Shown one piece after another: positions 32,764 to 41,403 of a DNA stretch of 64,000 bases. Both the position numbers and the translations under genes were made by a program. The stretch spans positions 87,649 through 151,648 of the forward strand of contig NZ_CALGWU010000024.1 in assembly GCF_937936315.1 (NCBI RefSeq), in the 5' to 3' direction. Source of the stretch: an uncultured Capnocytophaga sp. (GTDB lineage: Bacteria; Bacteroidota; Bacteroidia; Flavobacteriales; Flavobacteriaceae). Every line of letters starts with the position of its first letter. The first letter of the stretch is position 1. The notes under the pieces are model-generated. The model was given only the letters and a program-made list of their open reading frames with translations, was not told the DNA's origin and searched no databases.

Positions 32764-32778
32764 AACCTAACCCCTAAT
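32752..32778. repeat. heptamer tandem repeat (CCTGAAA type) bridging gldE and merR
   Basis: CCTGAAA, CCTGAAA, CCTAACC, CCTAAT, then the ATG of the MerR gene. The gldE stop codon TGA (32761-32763) is inside the second unit, so the array encodes the last residues of GldE and fills the entire 15-bp gap. Confidence 0.75.
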
Positions 32779-33117
32779 ATGCCTAATATCAACTTACCCG
32801 AAAAACTCTATTACAGTATCAACGAAGTAGCGCAGGCATTTGGCGTAAATGCCTCGCTGATACGCTTTTGGGAAAAGGAGTTTGAGATTATCAGTCCGCG
32901 TAAAACAACCTCAGGCAGTAGGAAATTTTCAGCAGACGACATTCAAAAACTCAAGCTGATTTATCACTTAGTAAAAGAGCGCGGCTTTACCCTTGAAGGA
33001 GCGCGCCAACGCCTAAAAGAAGAAAAACAAAAAACACTCGATAATTTCGCCCTTATAGAGAAATTAGAACATATCAAGCAAACACTCATCAATATCAAAG
33101 AGAATTTAGGGGAATAA
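32779..33117 (+). CDS. MerR family transcriptional regulator
   Basis: A 112-residue regulator. The N-terminal winged helix-turn-helix is clear: YYSINEVAQAFGVNASLIRF then WEKEFEIISPRKTTSGSRKF (residues 12-51). A LKLIYHLVKERGFTLEGARQ stretch and a short coiled-coil tail (LIEKLEHIKQTLINIKENL) complete the family layout. No effector-binding domain follows, so it is a short MerR form, common in Bacteroidota. The target is not evident. It lies 15 bp after gldE and likely shares its transcript. Confidence 0.9.
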   Translation: MPNINLPEKLYYSINEVAQAFGVNASLIRFWEKEFEIISPRKTTSGSRKFSADDIQKLKLIYHLVKERGFTLEGARQRLKEEKQKTLDNFALIEKLEHIKQTLINIKENLGE

Positions 33118-33144
33118 AAAACACATTGATTGAAAAATAATCAT

Positions 33145-33152
33145 TACCTTTG
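33145..33152 (+). promoter_or_regulatory. -7 box of the toxin-antitoxin promoter
   Basis: TACCTTTG matches TAnnTTTG; the nearest TTG (33126-33128) is only 16 bp upstream, so the -33 is weak. The antitoxin ATG is at 33170. Confidence 0.5.
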
Positions 33153-33169
33153 CAAAAAATATCAGGATT

Positions 33170-33421
33170 ATGAGTGTAGCAGTTTTATTACAGGAACCTG
33201 AAGTTCTAACGGACAAAAAAGGAAATTCTTTTAGGTTAATTCCAGAAGAAGAATACAACTATATGCTAAATGTTATTAGTATGTATGAAGAAGATGACCT
33301 AACAGAAGAAGACCTTAGAAAAATAGCTATTTCAAAAGAGCAATCTAAGTTAGGAATGACTTCTAAAAGTGAAGATGTTTTTAAAAGAATTCAAGAAAAA
33401 AGAGATAGAAAATGGAAGTAA
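33170..33421 (+). CDS. antitoxin of a type II toxin-antitoxin pair
   Basis: Encodes 83 residues, acidic in the middle (YEEDDLTEEDLRKIAISKEQ) with a basic C-terminus (RIQEKRDRKWK). The N-terminus (VAVLLQEPEVLTDKKGNSFR) could be a short DNA-binding ribbon. It overlaps the toxin gene by 10 bp (ATG at 33412), the usual coupled order with antitoxin first. By family habit it neutralises the toxin and represses the pair's promoter. It is the functional counterpart of the orphan antitoxin at 5475. Confidence 0.75.
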   Translation: MSVAVLLQEPEVLTDKKGNSFRLIPEEEYNYMLNVISMYEEDDLTEEDLRKIAISKEQSKLGMTSKSEDVFKRIQEKRDRKWK

Positions 33422-33708
33422 CTTGGACTGCAGAAGCAGAAAATAGTTTATCGGAGATTCTTGAATTTTGGGATATACACAATGACTCTCCTACTTATTC
33501 AGATAAAATATTGGCTGAAGTAAAAAAAGTATTACACGACATTGCAAATAATCCTTATTTTCTAGGGAGATATAACCAAAAATTGGATCTATATACAAGA
33601 ACCATTTTAAAGGGTAGATTCATTATATACTTTTTCCCAAAGGATGAAAACATTATAGAAATCCATCACTTTAGAAGTTCCAAACAACGACCATTAGAAG
33701 AAATCTAA
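33412..33708 (+). CDS. RelE/ParE family toxin
   Basis: A 98-residue protein of the RelE/ParE fold: MEVTWTAEAENSLSEILEFW at the N-terminus, YSDKILAEVKKVLHDIANNP in the middle, then NQKLDLYTRTILKGRFIIYF and a C-terminal IIEIHHFRSSKQRP. The HHFRxxxQ(R)P end is typical of ParE-like toxins, which act on DNA gyrase, while RelE-like members cut mRNA; the sequence leans to ParE. Full length and no disruption, so the pair is likely active. A strong terminator follows at 33731. Confidence 0.82.
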   Translation: MEVTWTAEAENSLSEILEFWDIHNDSPTYSDKILAEVKKVLHDIANNPYFLGRYNQKLDLYTRTILKGRFIIYFFPKDENIIEIHHFRSSKQRPLEEI

Positions 33709-33730
33709 TTTTAGTTTTTAAAATATACAT

Positions 33731-33766
33731 AAAAACGGAGCCGCAATCCTGCGGCTCCGTTTTTTA
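33731..33766. terminator. bidirectional intrinsic terminator
   Basis: AAAAACGGAGCCGCA (33731-33745) and TGCGGCTCCGTTTTT (33750-33764) form a perfect 15-bp stem with an ATCC loop. T-runs leave the stem in both directions, serving the toxin gene (plus) and the lipoprotein gene at 33781 (minus). Confidence 0.9.
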
Positions 33767-33780
33767 TTTGATGAATTAGA

Positions 33781-35169
33781 TTATTGTTCAAGCTCTTTGA
33801 TTTCTTTGAATTTACTTTTCCAGTTTGGTAGTGCTTCATAGTCAGCCTTTTTCCCTTTAGGTACATAAAGCACTGCATCAGCATTGATACCATTGAAAGT
33901 GTTAGCTTGTACTGCAGGAGGAGTTGTAGCTAGCACAGTTACTTTTGCCAAATTTTTGCAGTTCATAAATGCCATAACTCCTATAGAAGTTAAGGTTTCA
34001 GGTAGGATAGCTTCTTTAATAGAAGATAAAGCAAAGGCCATTTTTTCTATTACTTGTATTTTTGCACCAGTAATAGAAGCGAGTTTTTTGGTTGATTGAA
34101 ATGCACTTCTTTCTATTTTAGTTACGTTGTTAAAATCAACAGAGGTAATACCATCATTGCCAGAAAAAGCACTTGCTCCTACACTTGTTCCTGTAGCAGG
34201 CATTTTGATAGCTCCTTTAGCAGTAGCTCCTGCTTTGAGGGTTACTACACCGTCATTACTTACTTCAAAAATTTCTTCTTTAGCTTTTACTGTTACAGCG
34301 ATAGCTATAGTTTTGTTTTGACTATCTTTTAGGGTGATAGTAGCCGTACCAGCAGCTAATCCTTTGATGAAGATAGCTTTATGAGGAGTATCTAAGTGAT
34401 TGATACGAGTGCCGTCTTTTACTTCGGCTGTAGCTATAGTAGCTGCTGAAGAAGTAACAGTATAATCAGGGTTTCCGGTGTTGATACGGATTTCAGTAGT
34501 AGCCTCAGCTTCTACTTCGGTGTCAGTTTTAGCTACTGTCAGTTCAGCAGCGCTAACAATTACTTTGAAAGTAGTAGTTTGGCTGTCTGTATTATCCTTT
34601 ACAATTACTTGTGCAGTACCTACAGTAAGGGCTTTTATGCGTAGGTTTTCACCCTCAGGGTTACCGGCTACTATGCGCTCTTCTACTGTAACGGTAACGC
34701 TACCTGCCGGAGTGATAGTAAAAGAAAGACGTGCGCCTTTGTCTTTTGCATTTAAGATTCTATTTACTTTATCTTCTCCGTTTATAAGAGTAACTTCCTG
34801 ATTTTCTACAGAAAGTCTTTCACTAGGGTCAATGTTACTTTCTATAGTTACTGCTATGGTAGCTTTTTGTCCTTTAACATCAGCTACTGTTAAGGTAGTT
34901 TGTCCTTCAGCTATTGCTGTGATTTTCACGTTGTTTTGCTCAATTGCTGCTGTGGCAATGTTTTTATCGGCGCTCTCTACCTTATAACCGCCATTGCCCG
35001 CTGTGATGCGCACGATAGCGCTTTCAGTTTGCTTTACGGTTACTGCCGATTTCTCTAAGGTAAGTCGCTGAGGGGCTTGTTCGCCACCATTGTTGTCATC
35101 TTTTTTACAAGCTGTAAAAAGAAGGGCTATCAAGGCAAGCCCTAAGGTTAAAAATCTGAGGTTTTTCAT
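33781..35169 (-). CDS. BspA-like leucine-rich-repeat lipoprotein with Ig-like repeats
   Basis: Encodes 462 residues. Lipoprotein signal ending LFTAC; three to four Ig/Big-like repeats of about 85 residues (LTLEKSAVTVKQTESAIVRI, LSVENQEVTLINGEDKVNRI, LTVAKTDTEVEAEATTEIRI, each ending with a GxATITxxD-like strand); and a C-terminal LRR_5 (BspA) segment (VGASAFSGNDGITSVDFNNV, IERSAFQSTKKLASITGAKI, SIGVMAFMNCKNLAKVTV). BspA-like proteins often bind host proteins. It is the last gene of the nine-gene surface locus and is closed off by the terminator at 33731. It could be an adhesin added to the operon. Confidence 0.8.
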   Translation of the reverse strand: MKNLRFLTLGLALIALLFTACKKDDNNGGEQAPQRLTLEKSAVTVKQTESAIVRITAGNGGYKVESADKNIATAAIEQNNVKITAIAEGQTTLTVADVKGQKATIAVTIESNIDPSERLSVENQEVTLINGEDKVNRILNAKDKGARLSFTITPAGSVTVTVEERIVAGNPEGENLRIKALTVGTAQVIVKDNTDSQTTTFKVIVSAAELTVAKTDTEVEAEATTEIRINTGNPDYTVTSSAATIATAEVKDGTRINHLDTPHKAIFIKGLAAGTATITLKDSQNKTIAIAVTVKAKEEIFEVSNDGVVTLKAGATAKGAIKMPATGTSVGASAFSGNDGITSVDFNNVTKIERSAFQSTKKLASITGAKIQVIEKMAFALSSIKEAILPETLTSIGVMAFMNCKNLAKVTVLATTPPAVQANTFNGINADAVLYVPKGKKADYEALPNWKSKFKEIKELEQ

Positions 35170-35224
35170 AAAAAATATATATAAAATTAAAATTAGACTC
35201 TATGGGTTAGTTTTTTGTCAATTA

Positions 35225-36133
35225 TCAATTGTAATAGGGCACTACTATTTTTAGGGTTTTACCGCGCAAAACTACTTCTTGGGTAGCGGTACGCACTTCT
35301 TCTACATAAAATTTAAGGTTTTCGCGAGTAGCTACTCCTCCTAACTTCTTGTATTCGATAAGCAAATTGATATAAGTGCCCGCTACCGGATGCTCAATAG
35401 GCGGAATTTTGTAATACCAATTGTTAAGCGCATTGACATTAGCGCGCCCCGAAAAGAAAGTGCCTGTGGTAGGGTCTTTAACAATACGTGCTGGGTTAAT
35501 AGCTTGGCTAAGTGAGCGACTGGTGTTCTGGTATACGCCCAACTGATTGAGAAAGCCTTTTTCATCTATACAACGCACTTTCACTTTCAGCTCTTTTGGG
35601 GCGAGTCCTGCCGAGGTAGCGGTGAGGGTGGCTACCCCTTCGGCTTTGCCTCTTATCTCTACAATTCCATTACTACCATTCCAAGTAACTTTCATCACCT
35701 CATCGGGGTCGGTAGTGGTGAGGCTCACAATATCGCCGCCTCCTAAGCGTATGGTTTTATTGATATCGGTAGGGGCAAGGGTTACTTCATCAGCTGAAAA
35801 ACTGAGTTCGTTAGGACGGACGCTAATCTCCAAGCGCGCGGTTTGGTCGTGTGAATGAATGATTGCATAAGTAGTTCCTTGTTCTTGAAAACTCTTTATC
35901 TTCAGGGTATCCTGACTGATAGAAGCACTTGCCAAACGACTGTTAGCAACATTCACTGTGTACTTGTGGTTGCCCCCTGAGAGCAATATATCGTGCTGAC
36001 TTTGGGGGTAGAGTGTGAGCTGAGTGAGCGAGCTGTTCTCGGTGCCTATTTTGATAGGCTCGGAGGTATCTGTTTTGTCTTCGCAGGCGCATAGCACTAT
36101 GGCAAAGAGACATAAAAGTATATTTTTTGTCAT
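35225..36133 (-). CDS. lipoprotein with Ig-like repeats
   Basis: Encodes 302 residues. Signal MTKNILLCLFAIVLCAC with the anchor Cys at 17. Two Ig-like segments follow: LTLYPQSQHDILLSGGNHKY with SRLASASISQDTLKIKSF, and LSFSADEVTLAPTDINKTIR with EIRGKAEGVATLTATSAGLA. These resemble the repeats of the next gene downstream. The C-terminal about 110 residues (CIDEKGFLNQLGVYQNTSRS, NALNNWYYKIPPIEHPVAG) are a separate domain I cannot name. It overlaps the DUF4856 gene upstream by 4 bp (ATGA), so it belongs to the same operon. Confidence 0.72.
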   Translation of the reverse strand: MTKNILLCLFAIVLCACEDKTDTSEPIKIGTENSSLTQLTLYPQSQHDILLSGGNHKYTVNVANSRLASASISQDTLKIKSFQEQGTTYAIIHSHDQTARLEISVRPNELSFSADEVTLAPTDINKTIRLGGGDIVSLTTTDPDEVMKVTWNGSNGIVEIRGKAEGVATLTATSAGLAPKELKVKVRCIDEKGFLNQLGVYQNTSRSLSQAINPARIVKDPTTGTFFSGRANVNALNNWYYKIPPIEHPVAGTYINLLIEYKKLGGVATRENLKFYVEEVRTATQEVVLRGKTLKIVVPYYN

Positions 36134-37248
36134 AACTGGTAACGTTCAGCGATTTGTTGTGTGATATTTTTAAGTGACCCTACAATTTCGGCAGGGGCTA
36201 ACAATCGGGATTTATTCCAAAGTCCGGTGCCTGCTACGAGTTGGTTTTGGAGGGCTTTTACTTCGTCGTAAGTGAAATAAAGACTGCCATCGGGTTTGCG
36301 AGTGAATTGCAATGCGTATAGGAATCCATAGCCTTGCGACAAGTATTTGAAAGCCTGCTTAGGCGATTCGCTGTAATTGGCAAGGGTATTTGCCCCCGTA
36401 AGGGTATGAATGGTGCGAATAGCCATCACTTTGGAAAGTTCTTTGCGAATGATGTACATTTGTTCATATAAGGCTTCATAGCGATAGCGCCCTAACTCTA
36501 TGCGTCCTTGTACAAAAGCATTGCGAATTTTGCGTTCGGCGCCTGCCAAAGCAGCTACTCCATCGGATTGGGTGAGCGATTGCAGATGCAGGAAGTAGCC
36601 ATAAGCCAAATCCCAATGATGTTCGAGTTGGGTGTAGTTCTCACCAGCGGGCAAGACTACGTTTTGGTGTTCACGGCGCAGGGTAGCATCGGAGAAAAAA
36701 CGCTCATCCAAGTGGTACAAGAGGATTTTATCTAAATAGAGAGCTCCGTTTATAGTGTATATGAACACTTGTGCAGGCGCAATGCCTTTTTCGTCTACAT
36801 ACACGCGATCGGCATCGCCTATTCTACGACCTGCATCACCAGAAACGCCTTGCTGGGCTTCGCGCAGCGGAATGCTTTTGGCTACGAGAAAGAGATTTTT
36901 CACATCTTCTCTCACTTGGGCAGTAGCAGCCAAAGGTGAGGAGGCTACTTCGTCAGCGGGTTTTACGTAGGAAGTCCCCTCGTTGTAGTAACGCAGAATT
37001 TCGTCGTAAGTAAAATTAGAAATAGCACCGTTGAGCAAACGCCTTTCGATAATCTCCAAAGGCTCGCGCAACAAGCTCACGCTGTGTTCATCAACGCTTG
37101 ACTGCCCATTGCGGCTGAAAGTGTAGGGGATATCGGCTTGCGGACGCAAGATATTAGCAGTTTCCACAGTCTCACCTTCGCCTTTTTGGCAAGCTATGGC
37201 AATCAACAGCAGTGAAAAATATGATAGTATGTATTTCATTTTCATCAT
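36130..37248 (-). CDS. DUF4856 family lipoprotein (imelysin-like)
   Basis: Encodes 372 residues, with a lipoprotein signal ending LIAIAC. The mature start DIPYTFSRNGQSSVDEHSVS and a helical body (QLEHHWDLAYGYFLHLQSLT, LEIIERRLLNGAISNF, RYRYEALYEQMYIIRKELSK) fit DUF4856, which is related to imelysin-type proteins tied to iron uptake. Imelysins carry a GxHxxE site; I see no such motif here, so metal binding is not shown. It lies between a small lipoprotein and an Ig-like lipoprotein, all coupled. In this operon context an iron-linked role is plausible. Confidence 0.72.
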   Translation of the reverse strand: MMKMKYILSYFSLLLIAIACQKGEGETVETANILRPQADIPYTFSRNGQSSVDEHSVSLLREPLEIIERRLLNGAISNFTYDEILRYYNEGTSYVKPADEVASSPLAATAQVREDVKNLFLVAKSIPLREAQQGVSGDAGRRIGDADRVYVDEKGIAPAQVFIYTINGALYLDKILLYHLDERFFSDATLRREHQNVVLPAGENYTQLEHHWDLAYGYFLHLQSLTQSDGVAALAGAERKIRNAFVQGRIELGRYRYEALYEQMYIIRKELSKVMAIRTIHTLTGANTLANYSESPKQAFKYLSQGYGFLYALQFTRKPDGSLYFTYDEVKALQNQLVAGTGLWNKSRLLAPAEIVGSLKNITQQIAERYQL

Positions 37249-37249
37249 C

Positions 37250-37792
37250 TTAAGGCAATACTATATATTCGCAATAAGGGGTTATATTATCGGTACCATC
37301 GGTGTTTTGGGCGGCGATGTACTGTAAGGTAGGCACATTCACCACTCCTTGGGTATCTACCGCAGTGAGCTGGGCACTCACGCGCGATTCTCTTTCTCCC
37401 CCTCCATACACACCGAGATACAGCGGATACCCTGAAGGGAGGGTAAAGGTAAGCGTTTGTGCCGTAGTGGTGGCACTGAGTACCACGCGCTCTTTATTGG
37501 CATTTACATAACACACATAATAGCGTGGGTCACGAACATTGCCTTCTCCTCGCTGACATTGATAAGTGAGGGTTACCGTATACTCACGTGCTTCTTGGGG
37601 GGCATCAATACTTGGGTATACAAAATGTTCGATATCACATTGTTTATGCACAAGGTCTTCGTAGTTAATCATAGGTTTTTCTATTCCTTTGAAAGGAAAT
37701 AGCTTTTGGTAATCCTCTGGAGTAGGATCTTCTTCTTTGCTATTGCAGGCTATGAGCAGCAAAAGCGCAATGATACTGTTTATATATTTCAT
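37250..37792 (-). CDS. hypothetical lipoprotein of the surface locus
   Basis: Encodes 180 residues from the ATG at 37792 (MKYINSIIALLLLIAC); the earlier in-frame start lies inside the neighbouring gene and lacks a signal peptide. Mature sequence: YQKLFPFKGIEKPMINYEDL, CDIEHFVYPSIDAPQEAREY, a strand-rich core with CYVNANKERVVLSATTTAQT, and a C-terminal YIAAQNTDGTDNITPYCEYI. It reads as a beta-sandwich. I do not recognise a named family. Its start lies 4 bp after the stop of the DUF4302 gene, so it is in the same operon. Confidence 0.7.
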   Translation of the reverse strand: MKYINSIIALLLLIACNSKEEDPTPEDYQKLFPFKGIEKPMINYEDLVHKQCDIEHFVYPSIDAPQEAREYTVTLTYQCQRGEGNVRDPRYYVCYVNANKERVVLSATTTAQTLTFTLPSGYPLYLGVYGGGERESRVSAQLTAVDTQGVVNVPTLQYIAAQNTDGTDNITPYCEYIVLP

Positions 37793-37796
37793 TTTA

Positions 37797-38777
37797 TCAA
37801 TTTTCAAATATTTCAGCAGTGTAGCCAGTGGCAATTCCTTTGCTATCACGATGATGGGCTACAAAGCGGTTGCCTTCTCTTACAAAGTCGTAGAATATAA
37901 TCGACTTGTTGTAGCGCAAGCCTGCTCTAAAGGTGAGTCCGCTTTCAGTGCCTACATAGCCTGAGCCTATAAACTGACTTTTATACCTGCCTGTGGAGGG
38001 GTCTTCCTGCGGATTAGTACGGTATTCAAATACGTAATACCTATTGGCAACAAATCCCTCTAAGAAAGGCGTGTTAAGCCCAAAATTATTGCCTTTTAGG
38101 TATACATCACTTTGGTAGTAGATTTTACTACCCCGCTTGATAACTATTTGAGGGTTTTGCATCTGCTCGAAAAAGAGTCGGTTGTTATAGGCTTTTTGTA
38201 AGAACTGTTGTTGATCTCTGGCTGTTTTGAGTTTTTCAAACACAATGTACTCGCGGGCAGGGTCGGCATACGAGGCTGTTTTGAAGACCATATTCTGCAA
38301 GGTGTCTTTACCTACATACAGCCAATCGGCAGCCGCGCGAAAGCGGTTGTTTACTAATTGGTGAACGTAGTTATAGGTAGTGAACGAGAGCTGTAACTGC
38401 GCCTCTTGGCTAAGGGTGTATTCACTTGTTTTGACGGTTTGCAGCGTTTCGCTATGGGTATCGGCTTGTATAGCTACTGTATTGTCTTTGTGAAAAGTCA
38501 TCAGGAAATAGAAGCCACCAAAACCTTGATTTAAGAGTTTTTCTACATAGCGCGAATCACTTCGTTTTTCAGCTTTGGTGGGGGTAGCAAACAGCAATGA
38601 ATCGGTGCGGGGGAAGTAGAGCACTTTCCAACCGTAGGGTGCTTCGGTAAGTTCTTTTTGCAAGGCAATGCGCTGCTGAAGCATTCGCTCTGAGGGCGAT
38701 TGCTCAAAAGCATTCTGTTCTTTATGGCAAGATGCCAAAAGAAGCGCAATAAATGCTGTTGTTAAAAGATATTTCAT
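37797..38777 (-). CDS. DUF4302 family lipoprotein
   Basis: Encodes 326 residues, with the lipobox LASC. The DUF4302 pattern is visible: LQKELTEAPYGWKVLYFPRT, FGGFYFLMTFHKDNTVAIQA, then SEYTLSQEAQLQLSFTTYNY. DUF4302 proteins are Bacteroidota lipoproteins typically found next to SusCD pairs and the Mx1 metallopeptidase family. The C-terminal half contains KRGSKIYYQSDVYLKGNNFG and ESGLTFRAGLRYNKSIIFYD. It is 33 bp downstream of the metallopeptidase-like gene and likely co-transcribed. Role unproven; probably a surface partner of the SusC/SusD pair. Confidence 0.8.
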   Translation of the reverse strand: MKYLLTTAFIALLLASCHKEQNAFEQSPSERMLQQRIALQKELTEAPYGWKVLYFPRTDSLLFATPTKAEKRSDSRYVEKLLNQGFGGFYFLMTFHKDNTVAIQADTHSETLQTVKTSEYTLSQEAQLQLSFTTYNYVHQLVNNRFRAAADWLYVGKDTLQNMVFKTASYADPAREYIVFEKLKTARDQQQFLQKAYNNRLFFEQMQNPQIVIKRGSKIYYQSDVYLKGNNFGLNTPFLEGFVANRYYVFEYRTNPQEDPSTGRYKSQFIGSGYVGTESGLTFRAGLRYNKSIIFYDFVREGNRFVAHHRDSKGIATGYTAEIFEN

Positions 38778-38810
38778 ATATGATTCATTTATTTTATAGA
38801 CTCTTCACTT

Positions 38811-39890
38811 TTACCTATTATTAAAACGGTTGAGGCGTTGAAGGCTTAAGAGCTGTAAACGTTTCAGACTGAACCCTACTTTTTTGTTGAAATAATCGGC
38901 GATGAAAGCTTCTTTTTTCAGTAGGTTATTATACGATAGGGCTGCGCGTTGTACTTCTTCATCACTGCTATCTATAGGGGTCTTAGCAATATTTTTGGCT
39001 ATCTCTATCTGGGTATTGAGATTGGTGAGGGGAACGCTTATCATCTCGGCAAAGTCGTTTTCAGCTGAAAGCATTGCTTGAAAGGTGATAAATCCGTAGT
39101 GATTGGGCGTGCTTTGGGTAAAATTACAATAGTAGCATTCCTCATCTATACCTGCTTGGGTGTGTGCATTTTGGCATTGGGTAAGCGATGCAAAATACTG
39201 AAAAGGCAAAGCGCTGGTACAGATATTCCTATCCCGCTTTTTGGGGTAATACTGCAAGGCATAAAGGGCAGTATCATCATTAGGGAAGCCGTACAGCTGT
39301 TTGTTTGAGCTCGCGCGATAATCCTTCTGACTGATATTCAAAAACGCCTGACGGTCGTAAGGGTATATCTCATCGCCTAATAAGCGAGCGAATTGGTGAT
39401 GCACGATGCGCATTAGCACATATACTTTATTCTTGTCGCGTGGGTCGAAATTATTGATGTTATACAAATGAAATTCACGCCCTACCGCACTGCTATTGAT
39501 GAGCTCTTGTCCGTTGCCATCAATATTTTTACCGCCGTAGAGGTATATTTTTAAAGGGGCTTTTCCTTTCCAGAAATTAGTTCCTCCTAAAGAGGGCTCA
39601 CTATAGAGTTCGAGCCATAGGTATTTGATCGTCTCGAGTACTGGTTTTACTTTGCTTACTTCGGGTGGATAGGTATAGGTACCTTTAGGGGCAGTGTTTT
39701 TGTCCCAACGGTATTCCACAGCAATGCCATAAGGCAAGGTGATATTGGTTTCTATCCACTTGTCTAAATCGGTATAGGCTTGCTGAGCGGTTTCGGTATC
39801 TACAACGCTTTGGGTAGAGAGTTTTTCACTCTGACAGCTCACTATAAGGATTAATATCGTAATGAGTGTTATTTTTAAAAGGCTTTTCAT
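38811..39890 (-). CDS. Mx1-type (SusD-associated) metallopeptidase-like lipoprotein, catalytic site lost
   Basis: Encodes 359 residues from the ATG at 39890 (MKSLLKITLITILILIVSC, lipobox VSC). Family blocks: LDKWIETNITLPYGIAVEYR, KYLWLELYSEPSLGGTNFWK, then the zinc-site helix, which here reads RIVHHQFARLLGDEIYPYDR. Members of this putative zinc-binding metallopeptidase family normally have HHEFxH there. In this protein the catalytic Glu is Gln (residue 166) and the second His is Arg (169), so peptidase activity should be gone while the fold remains. It sits between SusD and DUF4302, as in related loci, and may now be a binding protein. Confidence 0.75.
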   Translation of the reverse strand: MKSLLKITLITILILIVSCQSEKLSTQSVVDTETAQQAYTDLDKWIETNITLPYGIAVEYRWDKNTAPKGTYTYPPEVSKVKPVLETIKYLWLELYSEPSLGGTNFWKGKAPLKIYLYGGKNIDGNGQELINSSAVGREFHLYNINNFDPRDKNKVYVLMRIVHHQFARLLGDEIYPYDRQAFLNISQKDYRASSNKQLYGFPNDDTALYALQYYPKKRDRNICTSALPFQYFASLTQCQNAHTQAGIDEECYYCNFTQSTPNHYGFITFQAMLSAENDFAEMISVPLTNLNTQIEIAKNIAKTPIDSSDEEVQRAALSYNNLLKKEAFIADYFNKKVGFSLKRLQLLSLQRLNRFNNR

Positions 39891-39926
39891 ATAAGTTTTA
39901 TTTATTGCTTGTCGTGCTACGACCAC

Positions 39927-41360
39927 TTACCTCGGGTTTGCAGGCAAACCGCGGTTGATGGCTTCTATGGGGAGTTGTATTACTTTGCGCAAATCCTCTT
40001 TTTGTAGGGGTTCAGTGGTGCGATTTACGGGGGTGTAAAAACGCCTGATGTCTAACCAACGCATTCCCTCGTGCATAAATTCCCATTGACGCAGAAAAGC
40101 GATATTCTTGATTGCTCCTAACTGACGAATGCTAAGCCCATAGAAAGGCGAGTAGTTGCGATAATCGTCATCGGTAGAGGCGATGAGGTCTTCCACGGTG
40201 ATATTGCGAGGATTATCGAACTTTATTTTCTGAAATTCGCGATATTCTAAGAGTAGTTGATTGTAGTTTTTGAGCATTGCGTAGGCTTCCATACGGTTGA
40301 GCATCACCTCATCGGTAGTAAGCAGTACATTCGATACGTACAAATCAGTAGGTTTACTACCAGTGCTACCAAAGAGCGACAACTCATCAAACTTGGCGAT
40401 ATACATCCCATTGTACACGGGAGTAGGCGAGGTCGCTGGCGTGTAATAGGCAGCGTTATTGTTCATCAGTTGGGTAGTAAAGCCGTACTTAGCTGTTGGG
40501 AGCTCTCTTGCCCAACGCGATTGCACAGTGGTGATGAGCAGGTTAGCTTCTTCCTCAGGCTGGGTATAACGCTGATAGAGATACGGGCGGTTGTTGAAAG
40601 CATACACATCGTAATAGTCCTTTTTCCAGTGGCGCAACTGTGCTTTAGGTTGCGTAAGTACATAGTTAGCATAGTCTATCACGGTTTGCCATTCACCTTT
40701 AAACAGATAGAAACGCGAGGCAAAAGCATAAGCAGCACGCTTGTTGAAATGAAACTTAGGTTTGGCGTAATAGGCATCACTCACTAAGGTAATTCCTAAT
40801 TTTAGGTCTTCTTCTATCTTCTGATAGACCTCATACACAGTGCCTCTATTGTATTCTACCAAAGCGTTTTTCTCGGGCGTAGTGAGGTAAGGAATCCCCA
40901 TATCGTTTTTAGAGGCTTCGCCTTTGTAGGGTTCTGCCCAAATATTCACGAGCATAAAGTGCAGGTAAGCCCTGAGCAAGAAAGCCTCGCCATAAAGCGC
41001 TTTTACGCGTTCGGTTTTGGGATAGCGCGCTAATAACTCTAAGGCTTTATTAGCTTGTGCAATGCCTCGGTAACAACTATTCCAATAGAACAAAGGTGCA
41101 TCAAGGTCTTCTTGATCTTCATCTTCCCAGCGGTACATTGCTTCGTTCAAACGGGTATGCACACCATTTTCGCGTTCGGCTACATTGTCGGTGCGGGTTT
41201 CGAGGAAAGGAAAATAGCTCGCATCGGGGTAAGCCCCCGTAAGGAGTTCAGCTATTTTTTCTTCCGAATCGAGGGGAACATTTAGAGAGGCATCGGGGTC
41301 TTTGTCTAAATAGTTGCAACTTAGCAATAACAAAGAAAATATGTAAATTAAATGTTTCAT
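39927..41360 (-). CDS. SusD/RagB family outer-membrane lipoprotein
   Basis: Encodes 477 residues. Lipobox LLSC, then CNYLDKDPDASLNVPLDSEE, the hallmark SusD N-terminus; TPR-like helical stretches (CYRGIAQANKALELLARYPK, YGEAFLLRAYLHFMLVNIWA); and the C-terminal signature LRQWEFMHEGMRWLDIRRFY. SusD-type proteins sit as a lid on SusC and capture substrate at the surface. Its partner SusC lies 43 bp upstream in the transcript, with a heptad-like AATTGTTAATTGTTAATT patch between. In this locus the ligand may be an iron-carrying glycoprotein rather than a glycan; that is inference. Confidence 0.92.
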   Translation of the reverse strand: MKHLIYIFSLLLLSCNYLDKDPDASLNVPLDSEEKIAELLTGAYPDASYFPFLETRTDNVAERENGVHTRLNEAMYRWEDEDQEDLDAPLFYWNSCYRGIAQANKALELLARYPKTERVKALYGEAFLLRAYLHFMLVNIWAEPYKGEASKNDMGIPYLTTPEKNALVEYNRGTVYEVYQKIEEDLKLGITLVSDAYYAKPKFHFNKRAAYAFASRFYLFKGEWQTVIDYANYVLTQPKAQLRHWKKDYYDVYAFNNRPYLYQRYTQPEEEANLLITTVQSRWARELPTAKYGFTTQLMNNNAAYYTPATSPTPVYNGMYIAKFDELSLFGSTGSKPTDLYVSNVLLTTDEVMLNRMEAYAMLKNYNQLLLEYREFQKIKFDNPRNITVEDLIASTDDDYRNYSPFYGLSIRQLGAIKNIAFLRQWEFMHEGMRWLDIRRFYTPVNRTTEPLQKEDLRKVIQLPIEAINRGLPANPR

Positions 41361-41403
41361 TCAGTTTTAAACTATTAATTTTCAATTGTTAATTGTTAAT
41401 TCA

